Below are positions 14,313-27,600 of a DNA stretch of 64,000 bases, piece after piece. Under the pieces are notes generated by a model. It was not told the DNA's origin. It saw nothing but the letters and a program-made list of their open reading frames with translations, and ran no database searches. This DNA is from Dipetalonema caudispina (Eukaryota; Nematoda; Chromadorea; Rhabditida; Onchocercidae). The DNA lies in the NCBI GenBank assembly GCA_013365325.1, contig JABVXV010000179.1, positions 61,644-125,643 on the forward strand, given 5' to 3'. Made by a program: the position numbers and the translations under genes. Each line of letters begins with the position of its first letter. Positions within the stretch are counted from its first letter, which is position 1.

Positions 14313-14369
14313 CTGTAGATATTTTAGCTTTAACTAGGGTCGAATCTGTAGATATTTTAGCTTTGACTA
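14304..14369. repeat. 33-bp tandem duplication spanning a 3' splice site
   Basis: Two adjacent 33-bp units (14304-14336 and 14337-14369) are nearly identical, differing near the unit end (taacta versus tgacta). On the minus strand each carries a splice acceptor (tctacag|ATTCGACCC) for the first visible LRR exon. Only the copy nearer the exon gives an open frame; the outer one leads to an in-frame stop within a few codons. Confidence 0.85.
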
Positions 14370-15285
14370 CTTTGTCTGATGGATTTCTATTATTCATAAA
14401 ATACTTTGTTGTTAGATTTAACGAAAATTAGATTGGTTCAATGTGATAAGAGAATCAGCTATTGCCCACAAAAAGGAGAATTATGCAACTCTTTTTACAT
14501 ATTACTCGTTAATTGATGTGTAGTATGGTTAATTTTTGGATGAGATAAAAAATAAGACATCCTAATTAAATAAAATTTACAAGCATTCCTGTTCGGTAAA
14601 AATTCCTGATGATTGTACGAAGATAGCTTGTGCAACGATGATAATATTGAATAGAGATAGGCATATTGGGAGCTTCCTGGGTTCTCGTAAATCCATTAAA
14701 TATACAGGCATGATTAACCATCTTCATTTACATGGTTGAATTTAGCTCAGTTTTCTCAACCCATTAATTTTTTTGCTCCAGAACCTGAAATACATTAGCT
14801 TCATAAATTTGAAAATATCAGATTTGCGAGCGACAGATCAAAAAACTAAGGAAAATTTCGTCACGAGCAGTAAAGAATACATTGGCATGACAGGCGTGTG
14901 ATAATTGTATGTCGAGTATTATCCTGATGGCCAAACCTCGTTATGACGATAATTTTGAGTAAGCCAAAAATCGAAAAATAGGATGCCTAAAAAAGTGTAA
15001 TCATCCTAATAGGTATTCAGTGAAGCGTAGAATGACTTAGTTAGTTCACTAAACCCAATCAGGATAGAGGCAAAGATTAAGCCGTGAAAAATCTGAATGA
15101 AATGATATAGTGATAATAGTAATTCGATAAAGCCGATGGTGATACCTTCCTGTTGTAGTTGTAATTCGAAGTTATCTCTTCCTTCTCCACCCTCATGGTG
15201 AGTTTGGATAGCTAGAGAGCAGTTTTGTTGATTGAAATGAAATGAAATGAACAGTTGTGTTGCTGTGTGTATACGTATATATGTG

Positions 15286-15286
<1 letters not shown>

Positions 15287-15317
<31 letters not shown>

Positions 15318-15322
15318 TATAT
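15287..15322. repeat. (CATA)n / (AT)n microsatellite
   Basis: About six CATA units run into an AT repeat. It produces artificial Tyr/Ile/Cys/Met-rich open frames on both strands that are not genes. Confidence 0.9.
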
Positions 15323-15710
15323 GTGTCCATCTCCACTTATATGAATTGGATAACGTTATGTGTACGTATTTTCTCAACTTCATCGTGTTTGGGAACAACA
15401 TAAAAACGAAAAGTGAGCCCAAAGAGGTAATGCTTAGAGCAGTGGTAATGGTTAATTAACAAGCAAATCTGGGTAATTTCTGTAATTTCCTTTACAAATT
15501 TGAACTCATTTAAAGTGGACTCTTATGACAACAATATATCTTATAAGATGATCGATTCATTGTCCCACTCATAATTTTCTTTTTGGTAAAACCAAGTATG
15601 ATTGATCTTAAAACGTATGTCTACATACTTCAAATGAACAGAATAAGATATACATTTCAAGGTATACTTCTTCTGATTGCAGATGTTTTCCGAGAGTTTA
15701 CATATATATA

Positions 15711-15741
15711 TTTATTTATTTATTTATTTATTTATTTATTT
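15711..15741. repeat. (TTTA)n microsatellite
   Basis: About eight TTTA units in the large UTP20 intron, giving a spurious Leu/Phe/Ile/Tyr-rich frame. Confidence 0.9.
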
Positions 15742-18648
15742 GTTTCAAAAGGATTAGGTTTTTGGTCCAAGAACTCAGAAAGGATTTGATGCCGAGTTGA
15801 CTTGTGTACTTAGCATCTGTTCAGGTTGAGAGTTTTTATTTTCCATTTCATGTGATCTTTAAGTACATTTAGAATAATTTGTTTGCTTCTTTCATCCGAG
15901 ATGAAGAACAGTAATACTGACTACTTTTTTGAAAAAATCACGAACTTTTGATGAGGAGAAGAAAGATTTTCTATTGGAAGCATTTGGGGTAGATAATCGG
16001 TCTTCACATAAATAGCTTCATACCTTTTGGAAAGCAGATGCATTCAACTATCGTTAGTAAAAGGATGAGTCACAGAAAACATACTCTCTCTAAATCTACC
16101 ATATTTCACATCCTAATTCAGCAGGTTGGTGTCGTTTATGATCTCAAAGATATTTATATTTCATAGATATGAGAACAAAAAAAGGACAGTTGTCGTAGTT
16201 TGTGCGAAATACACAGTACTTAAATTTTTGGAAGTTGGGAAATCCCGACATGGGATGAGATACGGGTGAAATCATTTAAAGGATTTTATCTTTTTTATTG
16301 TCTTGAAAATCTCCGCTTTCTAATAATAAGCCAGCGCACATTTATGGGCCACGCTATTTAAAAAAGTATATTTTGAGTGCACTTAAGGCCGCAGGAGAAT
16401 AGAAAAAGCTTTATGAGCACCAAACACCAAAATATGCTCCCGTCTAGCTTTGATGGGGTACAGTTCTTCGCTTATTCATTTCCTTTTCACCTGCCATTTT
16501 GAAGATAACCTCATAAAGCCTAATATCACAATTTCTTATTGCCAATTTTTTACTGCTATTTATTTCAACATAAATGGATAATGAGCATACAACCAAAAGA
16601 TATCGCGATATATAACGCTGGAACCGATTTTAAGTTCGTATTTTCAAAAACTTCTGATGAAAAGCACTTTTTGAAAAGTATATTCCTCAAAGGAACTGCT
16701 GAATTTTTTTTTTCGGATAGCAGTACGTTTTTCAAAGAACATTGAGACTGAGTATGAAATGAATTTTTCGTAATCGTCAATTTAGACGGAGATAAAGGAA
16801 TAGGTTGCTAAATATCTATTTTGGGAATACGGTTCGATGAGGAACTATTTTTTATCGTATCGTCATATCAGATTTTTGTTTTGAAGGTGATTAATCAATC
16901 GTTACGGGAAGCAAATGGCAGAGGCTCATTGTAATGAATTGGTAAGATAGGGAACATTGGTTTTGGTTCAACTCATTTGTGTCGTTTTTGATCGAGTCGG
17001 GCTGATTTTGTTGACTGTTTCAAAAAATCGATTTTCTTAGGACCAGACTTCTTTCTGAGGTCTTCAAAAACTAAAAGAATTACTTGAACTTCGACAACAG
17101 TTGTCTTATTTTACCTCGCCGATAATTAACCTTCTTTCGTTCATACTGAATGAGATTGGGGAAAGAATGCCGCTCTCTGTAATTTAATTAAAATTAGTCA
17201 TAGCAATATATATCCATGTATTTTGAGTTAACACTAAAGTGACTGAATCAGCATGTTACAAAATTGGATAATTTGATGGAATAAGTTTCCATCATCCAGA
17301 TCCGAGTTGGGTGTATGAAGAAATTGTCTAATAATAATCGAAATGTCAATTCTTTCATCAAAGGAACGGTATGAATCCATATAAGCCAGTAAGGTTCTAA
17401 TTCTTCACATAGCATAATTTTTATGAGCTTATATAGTAAGTCAACAGTTTTCTTATATTTGATTGCAAATTTACTTATTTTCTTAATTAATCGATTTACG
17501 TACATATATTTTTAAGACTTATGTGTTTTTTAATTAATATATATACATATATCTGTGGGCATGGAGGAAATTGTATATGCTAATGAATAGCCATTTCAAT
17601 CACAGCTATCTTATAAAAATTGAAAGCAGCTTTCCTTTCCTATCCATATGAATGTTTTGTTTTTGTGGCAGATAGAATAATAGTTGAAATTTTTTTCGGA
17701 CCGTCTTTATGGGGATGAGAGGGAAGACCTCTTTGTGTAAGGAAGATGAACTATTTTAATTATCAAAGGAAAAATTGCTTAATTTCAAGCAATAACAGAA
17801 TGAAAGATCTGATTGGGTGAGAGATTTCGCTTGCAGAAGTATCGAAATTGAGCAATATAGCAGTTAAAGCTAGAAAATTAGAATAAATCTAGAGCTCTGA
17901 CAGCATTCACTGCACCGTTACTAATGACTATTTTTATCTCACCATTTTGATGTTCAGTAGTAAGATTTGATGATGTCCAAAAATAAGACTAGAAGGAGTG
18001 TCTAGAAGCAATATTTGAATTTATAAGGAATGGTAGTTTTAGTGTTGAAAGAAATGAAGCTTGAGAGGTAGACCGAAGTTCAAGCGAAATTTTATATGCT
18101 TTTTCTCGAAATGAGGGAAGCAATTGATGTGCCTTGTTCAAAATATTACTAAATGCTTTACAGCATTTTTCTATTCTTCAGATATTCATAGGCCAGCACA
18201 AGAAAAAAATGAAGTAATCCACTTTTGAAATTCTTACGATAAATATTGTCAAAATCATTGTGAGCGAAATTGTGGAATGATAATAGCCTTCATAAGTAAG
18301 AGCTGGTTCATTTTATAAGCTCTTTGCTTATTTGTCTCAGAAATGTTTGTTTGAGATTATTGCCCAGTTTCATTGATTGGCTTTTACAATGCGTGAAGTA
18401 AATAGCTGTGAATATTCTTTCCTAGTTGGAGATTGCCAAAAGCAAGTGAACCGCACTGAAGTACTTATTATGTTCTGCTTTTTCTTTGTACCGTGTTTTT
18501 AATTTGGAAGACATTCAAGCGTGGATCAACGACAAAAAACTATTAGTGTAAAGTGTCAAATTGTTCTAACTTAAAGGTTCGCTCTATTAAAATAGAAATT
18601 ATTTGACGATCAGATAAAGCTCGATTCTAGTTAAATTTTCGATTTCAG

Positions 18649-21600
18649 ATCACTTCGGAGTATCTCTTTGATAGCAACCATACTTTCACCAGTACTAACA
18701 AATGCCCAAAGACGGTTGTTGTTCCGGGTTTGTTTGGCTGCAGCGTTACTTTCTCGTTTGGCGATGCAGAAGTTGGTTCTGGTTCAACCGTATCTCGTGA
18801 AGCGACTCAAGGAATTGCGTCGACTCTCGTGTAATGCTTTCAAAGAAGTTGGTTTTGATCTTATATTTCGTCTCTATTAATTGCTTATCTCGTTATTTTT
18901 AAAAATATCTTTTCATAACTTTATAATCGTTTCCGGCCGTTTTGACCCAAAGCACGGAATCTCGTTATAGAATTAGATTAAGATTCATAATGGGTAAGCT
19001 GAAGTAATTAGAAGTCCAAATACTAATGAACTTAGTACGTGGTAGAAAAGTTGTAATAACCTTTAAAGGTGTGTAGCATTAGGAAAATCAAAGAAATCGA
19101 GTTATAATTAAGGCATAATTTATGTCTTAATCTTTTTCTTAGAAAAAAAAAGTCCTCGAGTTGTGTAGAAATTTGTTTGTGTAGGCATCGTGAATGGGAT
19201 TTGAATTGCTTTAGAAATTAACTGACGTAGCTGCTAATTGTATGGGTTGAATTGGTTCTTCGGCTGCCAGAAGGTTTGGGACATGCATGTGGGGTGGATG
19301 GAAGGATTTTACCATCTTGAATTTGTGTGTTAGCATATCTTAGGAATTTCTTTTTAAATGAGTCAAAATGCTTGATTCAATCTATTTATATTTCGTTTAT
19401 TAACGATGAGTTAGTATTCAACAAATGAAATGAAACGTATTTATGTAACTAATGCTTCCAGAAATCCCAATTTGATATGGGCTAAAGAGGATAATGTTGC
19501 ATTCCTTACAGCAAGGGAAAACTTTATAAAGAGTATTGGAAGTTGTAAGTAGCTTATTAGATTTCATAGTTTGAAATTTCTCTTGTAATTTTAGGTTTTC
19601 CATGTATGCCAAAATGACATGCTTGAGGCCGATGAGATAAATGCGTTTTTGGTGCATATTGTTGTCCCGCAATGCACCTATTGTGATGATGGCTCTCCAA
19701 AGGTTCCGCTTAATCTTCTGCGACTATTTTTGTCATGGACATCGATTCCGAAGTATTTGTTTACTTCCATCTTTAAATGATCTTTTCCTTTGTATTGATC
19801 GAATTGTACCATATGGTACTTTTGCAGTTTCCACTAGATATACTTAATTCTCTAAATCCAATTTTAATGACTGATTGCAGAAAGTCTAAAAATTCGGTAC
19901 TTTCTAGGCTATTCTATCTCTTACGGCTCCAAGTTCCATCAGCCAGTGGTACTCTGTCATACTCAGTTCTTTCAATTTTGTGCAGCATGCTCTCATCGAA
20001 AAGTGTTAGCAAGTTGATGAAAGAGAGGATCGTTGATGGTTTGCTCAATTTGCTTACTTTGGCAGACGAGGTTATGCTTGATCCAGTGGCAGATATTAGT
20101 TTAACTAAGCTCCAGAAAATCCCTGGTAAGTGGAATTAATTTCCATATCATTCCTCTAAGAGCATCAAATTTCCAATGCGCCCCATAGAATTTCCAACAT
20201 CCATTATATTTATATATAAAGTGATGCTATGCATATGACACTGTGTGTGTTTCAGGTTACTTGAGAATTTTTTTAGGAATGGTTGGAGTCCTCTGTTAAA
20301 TCTAGCAGAGAAGCCAATTCAAAATTGATACCTTAAAAAAGATTCCATAAATTCAGATTAAATTCAGACTTATTCTGTACTTACTCTATTGTCTATACTA
20401 TGCAGTGTAGTATCCCTTATTACCCTTTGACTTTACAGTCAGTGTTTTTTCAGGTATAAATAGTGGAACTTCTATGGTCCTTTCTGAATTGCCGAAGCTT
20501 CTGGCATTTATTTTTGATTCCTTACTTTTACAAGGTAAAAGTCGTAAGCTTAATACGAAATATTTGGAAGTTTTGAGCAGGTTTGTATCCTTTCATCTGA
20601 TTAAGACAATTTTGGTTTTTCAAAACGTATGATCCTTTTTATTAATTTCTTATAACCATTTTCATCGGAAATTACTCATAGGACGCACAGGAATTTGGAG
20701 TAACAGCTGTGGAAAGTATCATAATTTCTAAAGTATGTCTATATTTAGAATAAGTGAATTTATCCAAGATGAAGAAATGATTAAACGATATGTTTCAACT
20801 CTACTAACGTTCCTGGAATCAGGAATTATGCGTTCTGATGATACTATCCAGTCTTCACTACTAACTATTTTACGGATGGTTGCTGTAGCAACAAATGCCA
20901 CCCAGTTTTTGAAGTAATTGTCTAAAATTTAAGTTACAATTTTCTTGTAAATAATTTTCAGGCGGATTATTAGCTTTAACAAAAAGTTTTGCTTGAAGAT
21001 AATTTCTAATAGTGAATCTTTATAATTTCGGAGCATATTTACTCATTTTAAAAAAACAGTGTGTAGATACACATTGCAAGACTTGTGTCCTATAAGTTCG
21101 AAAGACACCACTGTACGTGGTTAGCTATCTGATGCAATAACATCTTGAACATTTGCTGTAGTAGACCTCGGCACTTGATCATGTATTGTGTATAGTCATA
21201 TATCACCTCTTATACTACCATGGTATTAAATATGAAATTATAGTGTTGACTTAGGTCTTTTAACGAGAAAACTTTTCAGGAATCTGGTAAATGTTCAATC
21301 TTTATTAAAGGAGCACTCGCATCGTGAAACTCTACAAAAAATTGAAGAAGTTATAGTAATGAAGCTGAGGGAGAGCGATAAGAGAAAAGCGGAATTACTG
21401 AGTTATGTGGTAAGTCTTGACTCATGGGATGGAAGACGAATTGATCAGCCGGATTATGATAAACGACACGATGCCTATTTAAATCTCCTCACGGTTTGTG
21501 TCTCTTTATTACTCGAACATGTTTTTAATTTTGAGCTTTCTTTCTCAATTTAATGACTGTACAGACTGATTAGAAGTTTATTGTTTACCCAAAAATTTCC

Positions 21601-24600
21601 AGGCTTTAACAACAAGCGAAGTAATTGAGCCAGTATTACTCTATTTGCTATTACATAACGATTATTATGTTATTGTTCAGGTACTTGTAATTTTTTTAGA
21701 GTTTTGTAGGTATGGAAAGTTAAGAATTTAATGCAGAAATATCGCTATTTATTTCATTTTTTTTTTTGCGAAAATTTGTTCATTTTTTAAAAAAGATGTA
21801 TTTAACGAAGAATTTGATGTTGTTTTAATATTTGATGCAGATGAACGATATTTCATTGCGTTCAGCGGCAATAAAAAATTTCCACAGTATTATCGAATAT
21901 TTCGGAAGATGTAATATAAATGAGCATGAGAAACAGGATGGAGTTGATTCTCATATGTTACCTCTTGTTCTGAAAGGCCTACATGATCCAAATGAGGTAC
22001 TTTCTAATCCCTTTCTTATTGATATTTGATGTAACTCTATCAATATAAAGAATTAAAGCTTAGCTTTGAAACTGTCCTCATTCGCAACCAGCTATGTTAA
22101 TGATTAGTTGATAAATCTATTAAAATTTTAGGTAATACGCCATGATTTTGCGAATCTTCTGGTTTCGATGGTTGCTTGTTTCCCGATACATAGACATCTT
22201 CGTCATCTTGAATCACTCAGGAACACTACAGAAGTTGATCTGGACTTTTTCGAGAACGTTACTCATATGCAAATTCATCGACGACAACGTGCATTTTACA
22301 AACTTACTCAAGGCTTGCAGTCAGAGAAAGTTAGTTGCTATTTATATCGTATGTGCACAAAATTCAGAAATTTGTCAGCATAATTTTGTGAAGTATGAAT
22401 TGTCTTACGTTATAGATCCGCATTCCGAACGCAGTGTTACTTCGCTTTGTGTTGCCACTTTTACAACCTTATATGGTGAATTTATCCAGTAGTACATCGG
22501 CTCTTAGTGACGCTGCTCTGGCACTTTTTACACAAATAATGCGTGGTGCGCCATGGAAAAAGTAAGTTAAGAAAGTTTGTGAGTTGTCTTTACTGCTTTT
22601 GGTTGTTCATTTCTTTCGGAGTAGTGGGATAGTAGTGCTGAAGGATAAACACAAAATAAAAGTTTTTGTTCAATTTTCCATTGTGCGACCCATGATCCAG
22701 GACTACAACTTGAGGAACTTACGAAGGCTTTCATGCACTTCCAGAATGTATTGGTTGCCGTCATCGAATATACCGTTAATCCATTTTTCAGGTACTTTCC
22801 GATGTTGGATTTCTATATGAAGCGTTTGAGAAAAGAAAGTATTAATGTTAATCACAAAGCAATTATAAGGTTAGTTTTTAATTTCATTTTTTGAATGATT
22901 ATCTTTTATGATTTAACTCTGAATAATGTTTTGTTTTTTATTTTGCAGTGAGGCGTAGATGGTAGTTTTCAATTCAAAGTAGTCTGATGGAATATTATCG
23001 CTTATCTGTCGTTTCTCGATAATCACTGCATGACAAATCTGTGTTTCCTTAAGGAATTTTGGATTCAAGTTTAATGGAGTTTTAGTTTTATTAGAAGTGA
23101 TTGGCTCTTAAAATTTGCTGGGACCTTCGACTTTTCTTCTGCATTTCAACCCAACTTTTTTTTAAGTTGTGACACAGTCAAGTTTTAATGAACCACTTAA
23201 TGTTAAGAAAGCATATTCTTGTTTCTCAGATGATGACTAGAAGTGAAACACTAAATGATTACTCACATTCTTGCTGCGTACGACGTTGTTTGTCGTACTC
23301 ATTTTACTTGATGTTTCTTGGTGTTTTTTTACGACTATTAGAACAGGGTTGCATATTTTTCTTGATCATTACTAGCCAGATCGACTGGACTTTCGTCACT
23401 TCGCTTGTTACATTTGTGCTGTTCCAAAAACAGAATTTATTCGACACATTTCGATGGACGTTTAGTTTTACATTCTTTTTCCTTCCTTTTCAATTGTGTT
23501 TGGGAATTCACATTAAAAACTGTTCCATAACACCAAATTTTTTGCGTATATTTTTTAACAATTAGTTGTTTTGTATCGCACGATATTTCACTTATTCCAC
23601 AGCAGTATAATTTGTGACTATCGCTTTATGAAGTCAGGAGTTTCTCTTATCGTTCTGTTATGTAGATAGTAAATCGAAACAATTGGACTTCCTAATAACT
23701 TGAAGGGATTCTCCAATTCGAATTTCAGCTACATGATATTAGTTGAGTATTTTGTAATACATATATTGTCGAGCTGAATCATTATTAAACATTGGTTTAA
23801 TGCGCATGACAACCGTTATTTTGAGCCTTTATTAAGACAGAATTACGACTTAATCAGTTGGTCATTTTTCTCTGATTAGGAGAGCTTAAAAAACTTCACC
23901 GAACTCTAACCTTTCCGATTCATTAAATTCCAAACTTTTTCAGGTATCATATGCTAACTGGTTGCTTATATCACCAGTGAAATCTGTAAATCTTTTAATT
24001 CGGTTAAGACAAGTCAAATATATCTTCTTAAGATGAAAATTAACTGCAAGATGGACAAGGTTTCCACCATATTTTCATTATCAGTGTATGCTGCTTAATT
24101 TTCGGTCGAAGAGTTGTGTGATTTCAGAGTCATTGTTGCCCTTTTGGACGCTTTTCACTTTGACGTTTTCGAAGGAGAACATCATAAATCTTTTATAAAG
24201 CGGAGAAAAACAAATGGCGAATTAGAAACTGAAACAAGTGATAGATCTGAAGAATGGATGGAAACTAGGATTGAGGAGGTCACATCTGAAGTGTGTGCTA
24301 GCGATGCATTGAAAGAAAACATTTCATCAATACATCAAAAGGTCGTCGCATATTTGATACCACGACTGAAAGACTGTGCTACCGCCAAAGTAAGCAAACT
24401 TTCATTATATTTTTAAATAGCACAAGATGATTAGTGCATCTGTGTAAAATAACAGAACATGCGAATTGATGGACTAAGATAACCAGGGTAGAGAAACTGG
24501 GAGGATTGGACAGGGCAGAGGGAGAATAATCTCATTGCTTTTTATAAACAAGTTCTAAAATTGAGGAATTAAATATCTGACATGAAGATTTTTCCAATTT

Positions 24601-27600
24601 TCTACATTTCCTCAGTCGATCTTGACAAAGATCTTCGCATCGTTACTATGAGGTTTTAATTCATGGATAAGAAATGCGAAATAAGTTTTAATTTCTCCTT
24701 CCAAACTAAGAAAAGAACCTAACAACTACTTTCGACTGTGTAACTTCAGACAACAAGCTCTAGTTCTAAAAATAGTCTCTGCTATTCTTTACTTCATTTC
24801 ATATTTTTCAGTTTATCAATTTAAGTAAATTGTTGAACAGATAAAAGAGTCAATTTTTGTAGGACATAATATCTCATCGAAAAGCCCAGTCTGGGAAATA
24901 TTACAAAGAGGACGACGACATACAGAGAGCTCCTGTTGCGTTAGCTATCGTTAAATTACTTCAGAAAATGCCGCAAAAAGTTATGGACTATAATTTGCCT
25001 GGGTAATTCGCATATTTAATTTGGCAGTCCTAGAATTAAAACATCATACAGTCAACTACAATAAATTTTCTTGTATTTAAGTAGTTGAGATTTTTGCGTA
25101 CTGTATTTATACAAAACATCATTTGCCTTGAATTTCCAAATTCCCCATATAATGAATGACTAGATTTTAGCTTGGTGATAACTTTTTTCTAAATTTTTTC
25201 GATTCAAATATTTTGTTGTTTTTCAGTGTAATAATCAAGATTTGCTCTTTGTTGATGTCGCGATCAACTTGTGTAAGGGAAGCAGCGGGTAAGACTGTTA
25301 TTGAAATTGCAAAAATCTTGGGTCCCAAATATATTCGTTTCATAATACAAGAAATGAAACAAACTATGAAAAAAGGATATCAGGTATAGTTTTTATTACC
25401 AAACTCTCCGTCTGTTAGATACACGGAGGATTTCTTTGTTTTTTTTTTCCCTCCTTTGAACTCCTAGTCATATGTTAATTCGGGAACTTGAGAGTGATAA
25501 GGTATTATTGGTACTATTAGCTTATACTGAGATTGCCTTGTATAATTCCTTCACTGTAATAAGCTCCCATGACTATGAAAGTTTTCTGCATCACCTTTTT
25601 CATGTGATTGCATATTTTAGTTTTTTTTTTTCCTTTTTTTTTTTTTTTCGCGCTCACACAACTGCTGAACGTTTTGGAAAAAAATTAATTTTAGCTCTAA
25701 TTCATCCTAGGTAGATAAATTATCTCATTTCTCCTCCCATTTTCTATATTGACATGTAAATTCATTAAACTCTAAATCTTCACTCTGAAATATGTGTTGG
25801 TTAGTGAAAACAATTAGTACTCAATATGCATTCTTGCCATTATGAAAGCCATCATTTTTCAAAGTAAAATTTCAAAAAATTTAAATTCCAGCTTCATGTG
25901 ATGATTTTTTATGTGCACAAACTACTATCAGCTATGGAGGAACAGCTTTGTGCTGGTGACCTAGATTCATGTTTAACGGATATTGTTGATGTAAGCATTT
26001 CATTTTAAACGTTTTTCAAAGGGTAAGGTTGCTGAGAAAAGTACTAATGGTCGTTGTTTTGATAAAATTACTTTAAAGCGGTGAAGTTTACGGGAACTTT
26101 TCAATTTTCAAAATTGGATTTGAATTTCGACTAAACTGGAACTTGAACTTGATCAAACTATTTAATGACTTTAGGTGTGTACTATGGATTTATTTGGTGG
26201 TGTAGCTGAAGAAAAGGCCGTACCTGGCGTTACCAAAGATGTACCGGAAGCGAAAATACAGCGAACATATGAGACATACAGATTGCTTGGACGATATATA
26301 AGTTCCGAATGTCTTGGCACTGTTCTAGTAGTCTTGAAAAAGGTTCTTTTAATTTTCCCATTAAGTTTTAAATGTCTGAAGTGTTATTCTATTTCTAAAA
26401 AGCATCGGTATTCGGTTGTCATACTGCAATCACTCATTTATTATCCTCCTCCGTTTTCTTGGTGTGAAGGGAGGGAAATCTATGACCCTTTCTCATTTCT
26501 TTATCGGTTGTATGTTCATATTTTAGGTTATAGAAGCTGCACCGGATGCAAAAACAATGCGAAAAATAAGTCGTTTGTTGTGGCAGTATTCACTAGGAAT
26601 ATCGACCAATGAAGGAATTAAACCTGAAGTTGCGTTGGTATTTGCATATCAGCTTTTAAATGATCAAATAATAGAAATTTTGAAGGAGACTAAAAACGGC
26701 GTTCAACTAGATGTGCAACAAACAAAGGAAGAAAAACGTCGAGAAAGTTGTTTGGTTCTGGAAAAAGAACCTAATCGGTTATTTTTAGATTAAAAAAAAT
26801 TTTTAATATCGAAAATTAACTTTTGCAGTGTACCATCAACTTGGTTAGTGTTAGGAACAGAAGTTGCAAAAATTCTCATATAAGCAGAAAATACATCCGT
26901 TTTTAGTCAGATTTTATCAGTTTTTTTATAAAAATATGTAAAAGCTGGTTGTAATTCGTAGTGAAGACCGCGTTGTTCGGCATTAAAAACATCAATGGAG
27001 ATAATAGAATACGATAATGTTTCTTAATGTAAAGAGTCATACTTAGGTAATTTCAGTGTAGGAATGATTGTCAAAGTGTCGACGAAGAGCAGAATGCGCG
27101 TTTTTGTTGAATTTGGTCTCTCTGAGCTGTATTTGGTACTGAAAAAGAAGACTTTTGATACAGAATCCAAGGACGACGTTGCACGATTGGATCCATTTGT
27201 TGATATTATTTTGCAGTGTCTAAAGCTAAAACATGATAAGGTAAGGACGTTGGAAGCTTAATTATATCTTAATTGTTGTCTGGTGTCTTACTGTTTCATA
27301 GCGGATGATTCAGGCAATACGATTTCTGTATCCTGTGCTATTTATTCCTCATGCTTTTGATTTTCCACTCTCCTAGTGGAAACACAAAGATTATTTAGAC
27401 ATTTGGAACCAATTATTAAATGTTGAGTAATATATGAAGTTAACATTTGGTGCATTGTTGTTGGAATTCTGGGATGATAGGATTTTTGTACAAATCATTC
27501 AAATTACAAAATTATATTGATTTACTTTTATCTTCAACTAATTTAGATCCTTGTAAATTCTCTGCGATGCTTCCTAATATTGCTCAAATTTCCTCTTCCT

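Larger units (their letters stand above)
6236..18648 (+). other. 12.4-kb UTP20 intron hosting a complete antisense gene
   Basis: The donor follows the exon coding VPLQVIKG and the acceptor precedes SLRSISLIAT. Joining the two gives a split Gly codon and an unbroken UTP20 alignment with no missing residues. The other UTP20 introns here run from about 50 bp to 1.26 kb, so this one is far longer. It contains the minus-strand LRR gene (6450 to at least 14312), then about 4.3 kb with microsatellites and no gene that I can support. The donor (GG|gttcgc) is weak but phase-compatible. Confidence 0.85.
14313..18648. other. Remaining intronic sequence, no gene supported
   Basis: This should hold the missing first exon(s) and promoter of the LRR gene on the minus strand, but no short ATG-led hydrophobic exon with a clean donor could be fixed. 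It contains the two microsatellites listed separately. Two faint mariner-transposase-like phrases are seen (SKSTIFHIL near 16095; NGSFSVE near 18030), too short and broken to call. Confidence 0.5.

Noticed and set aside
15006..15422. 138-residue minus-strand frame
   Set aside because: Its centre is translation of the CATA/AT microsatellite; no splice or start context supports it.
16060..18060. Mariner-transposase-like phrases (SKSTIFHIL, NGSFSVE)
   Set aside because: They are few residues long, out of order on the strand, with no catalytic motif or terminal repeats nearby; chance is not excluded.
6236..18648. Assembly misjoin or two separate UTP20 gene halves
   Set aside because: The two flanking exons complete one codon and align without gap or overlap to UTP20, which a random join would rarely do; long reads would settle it.
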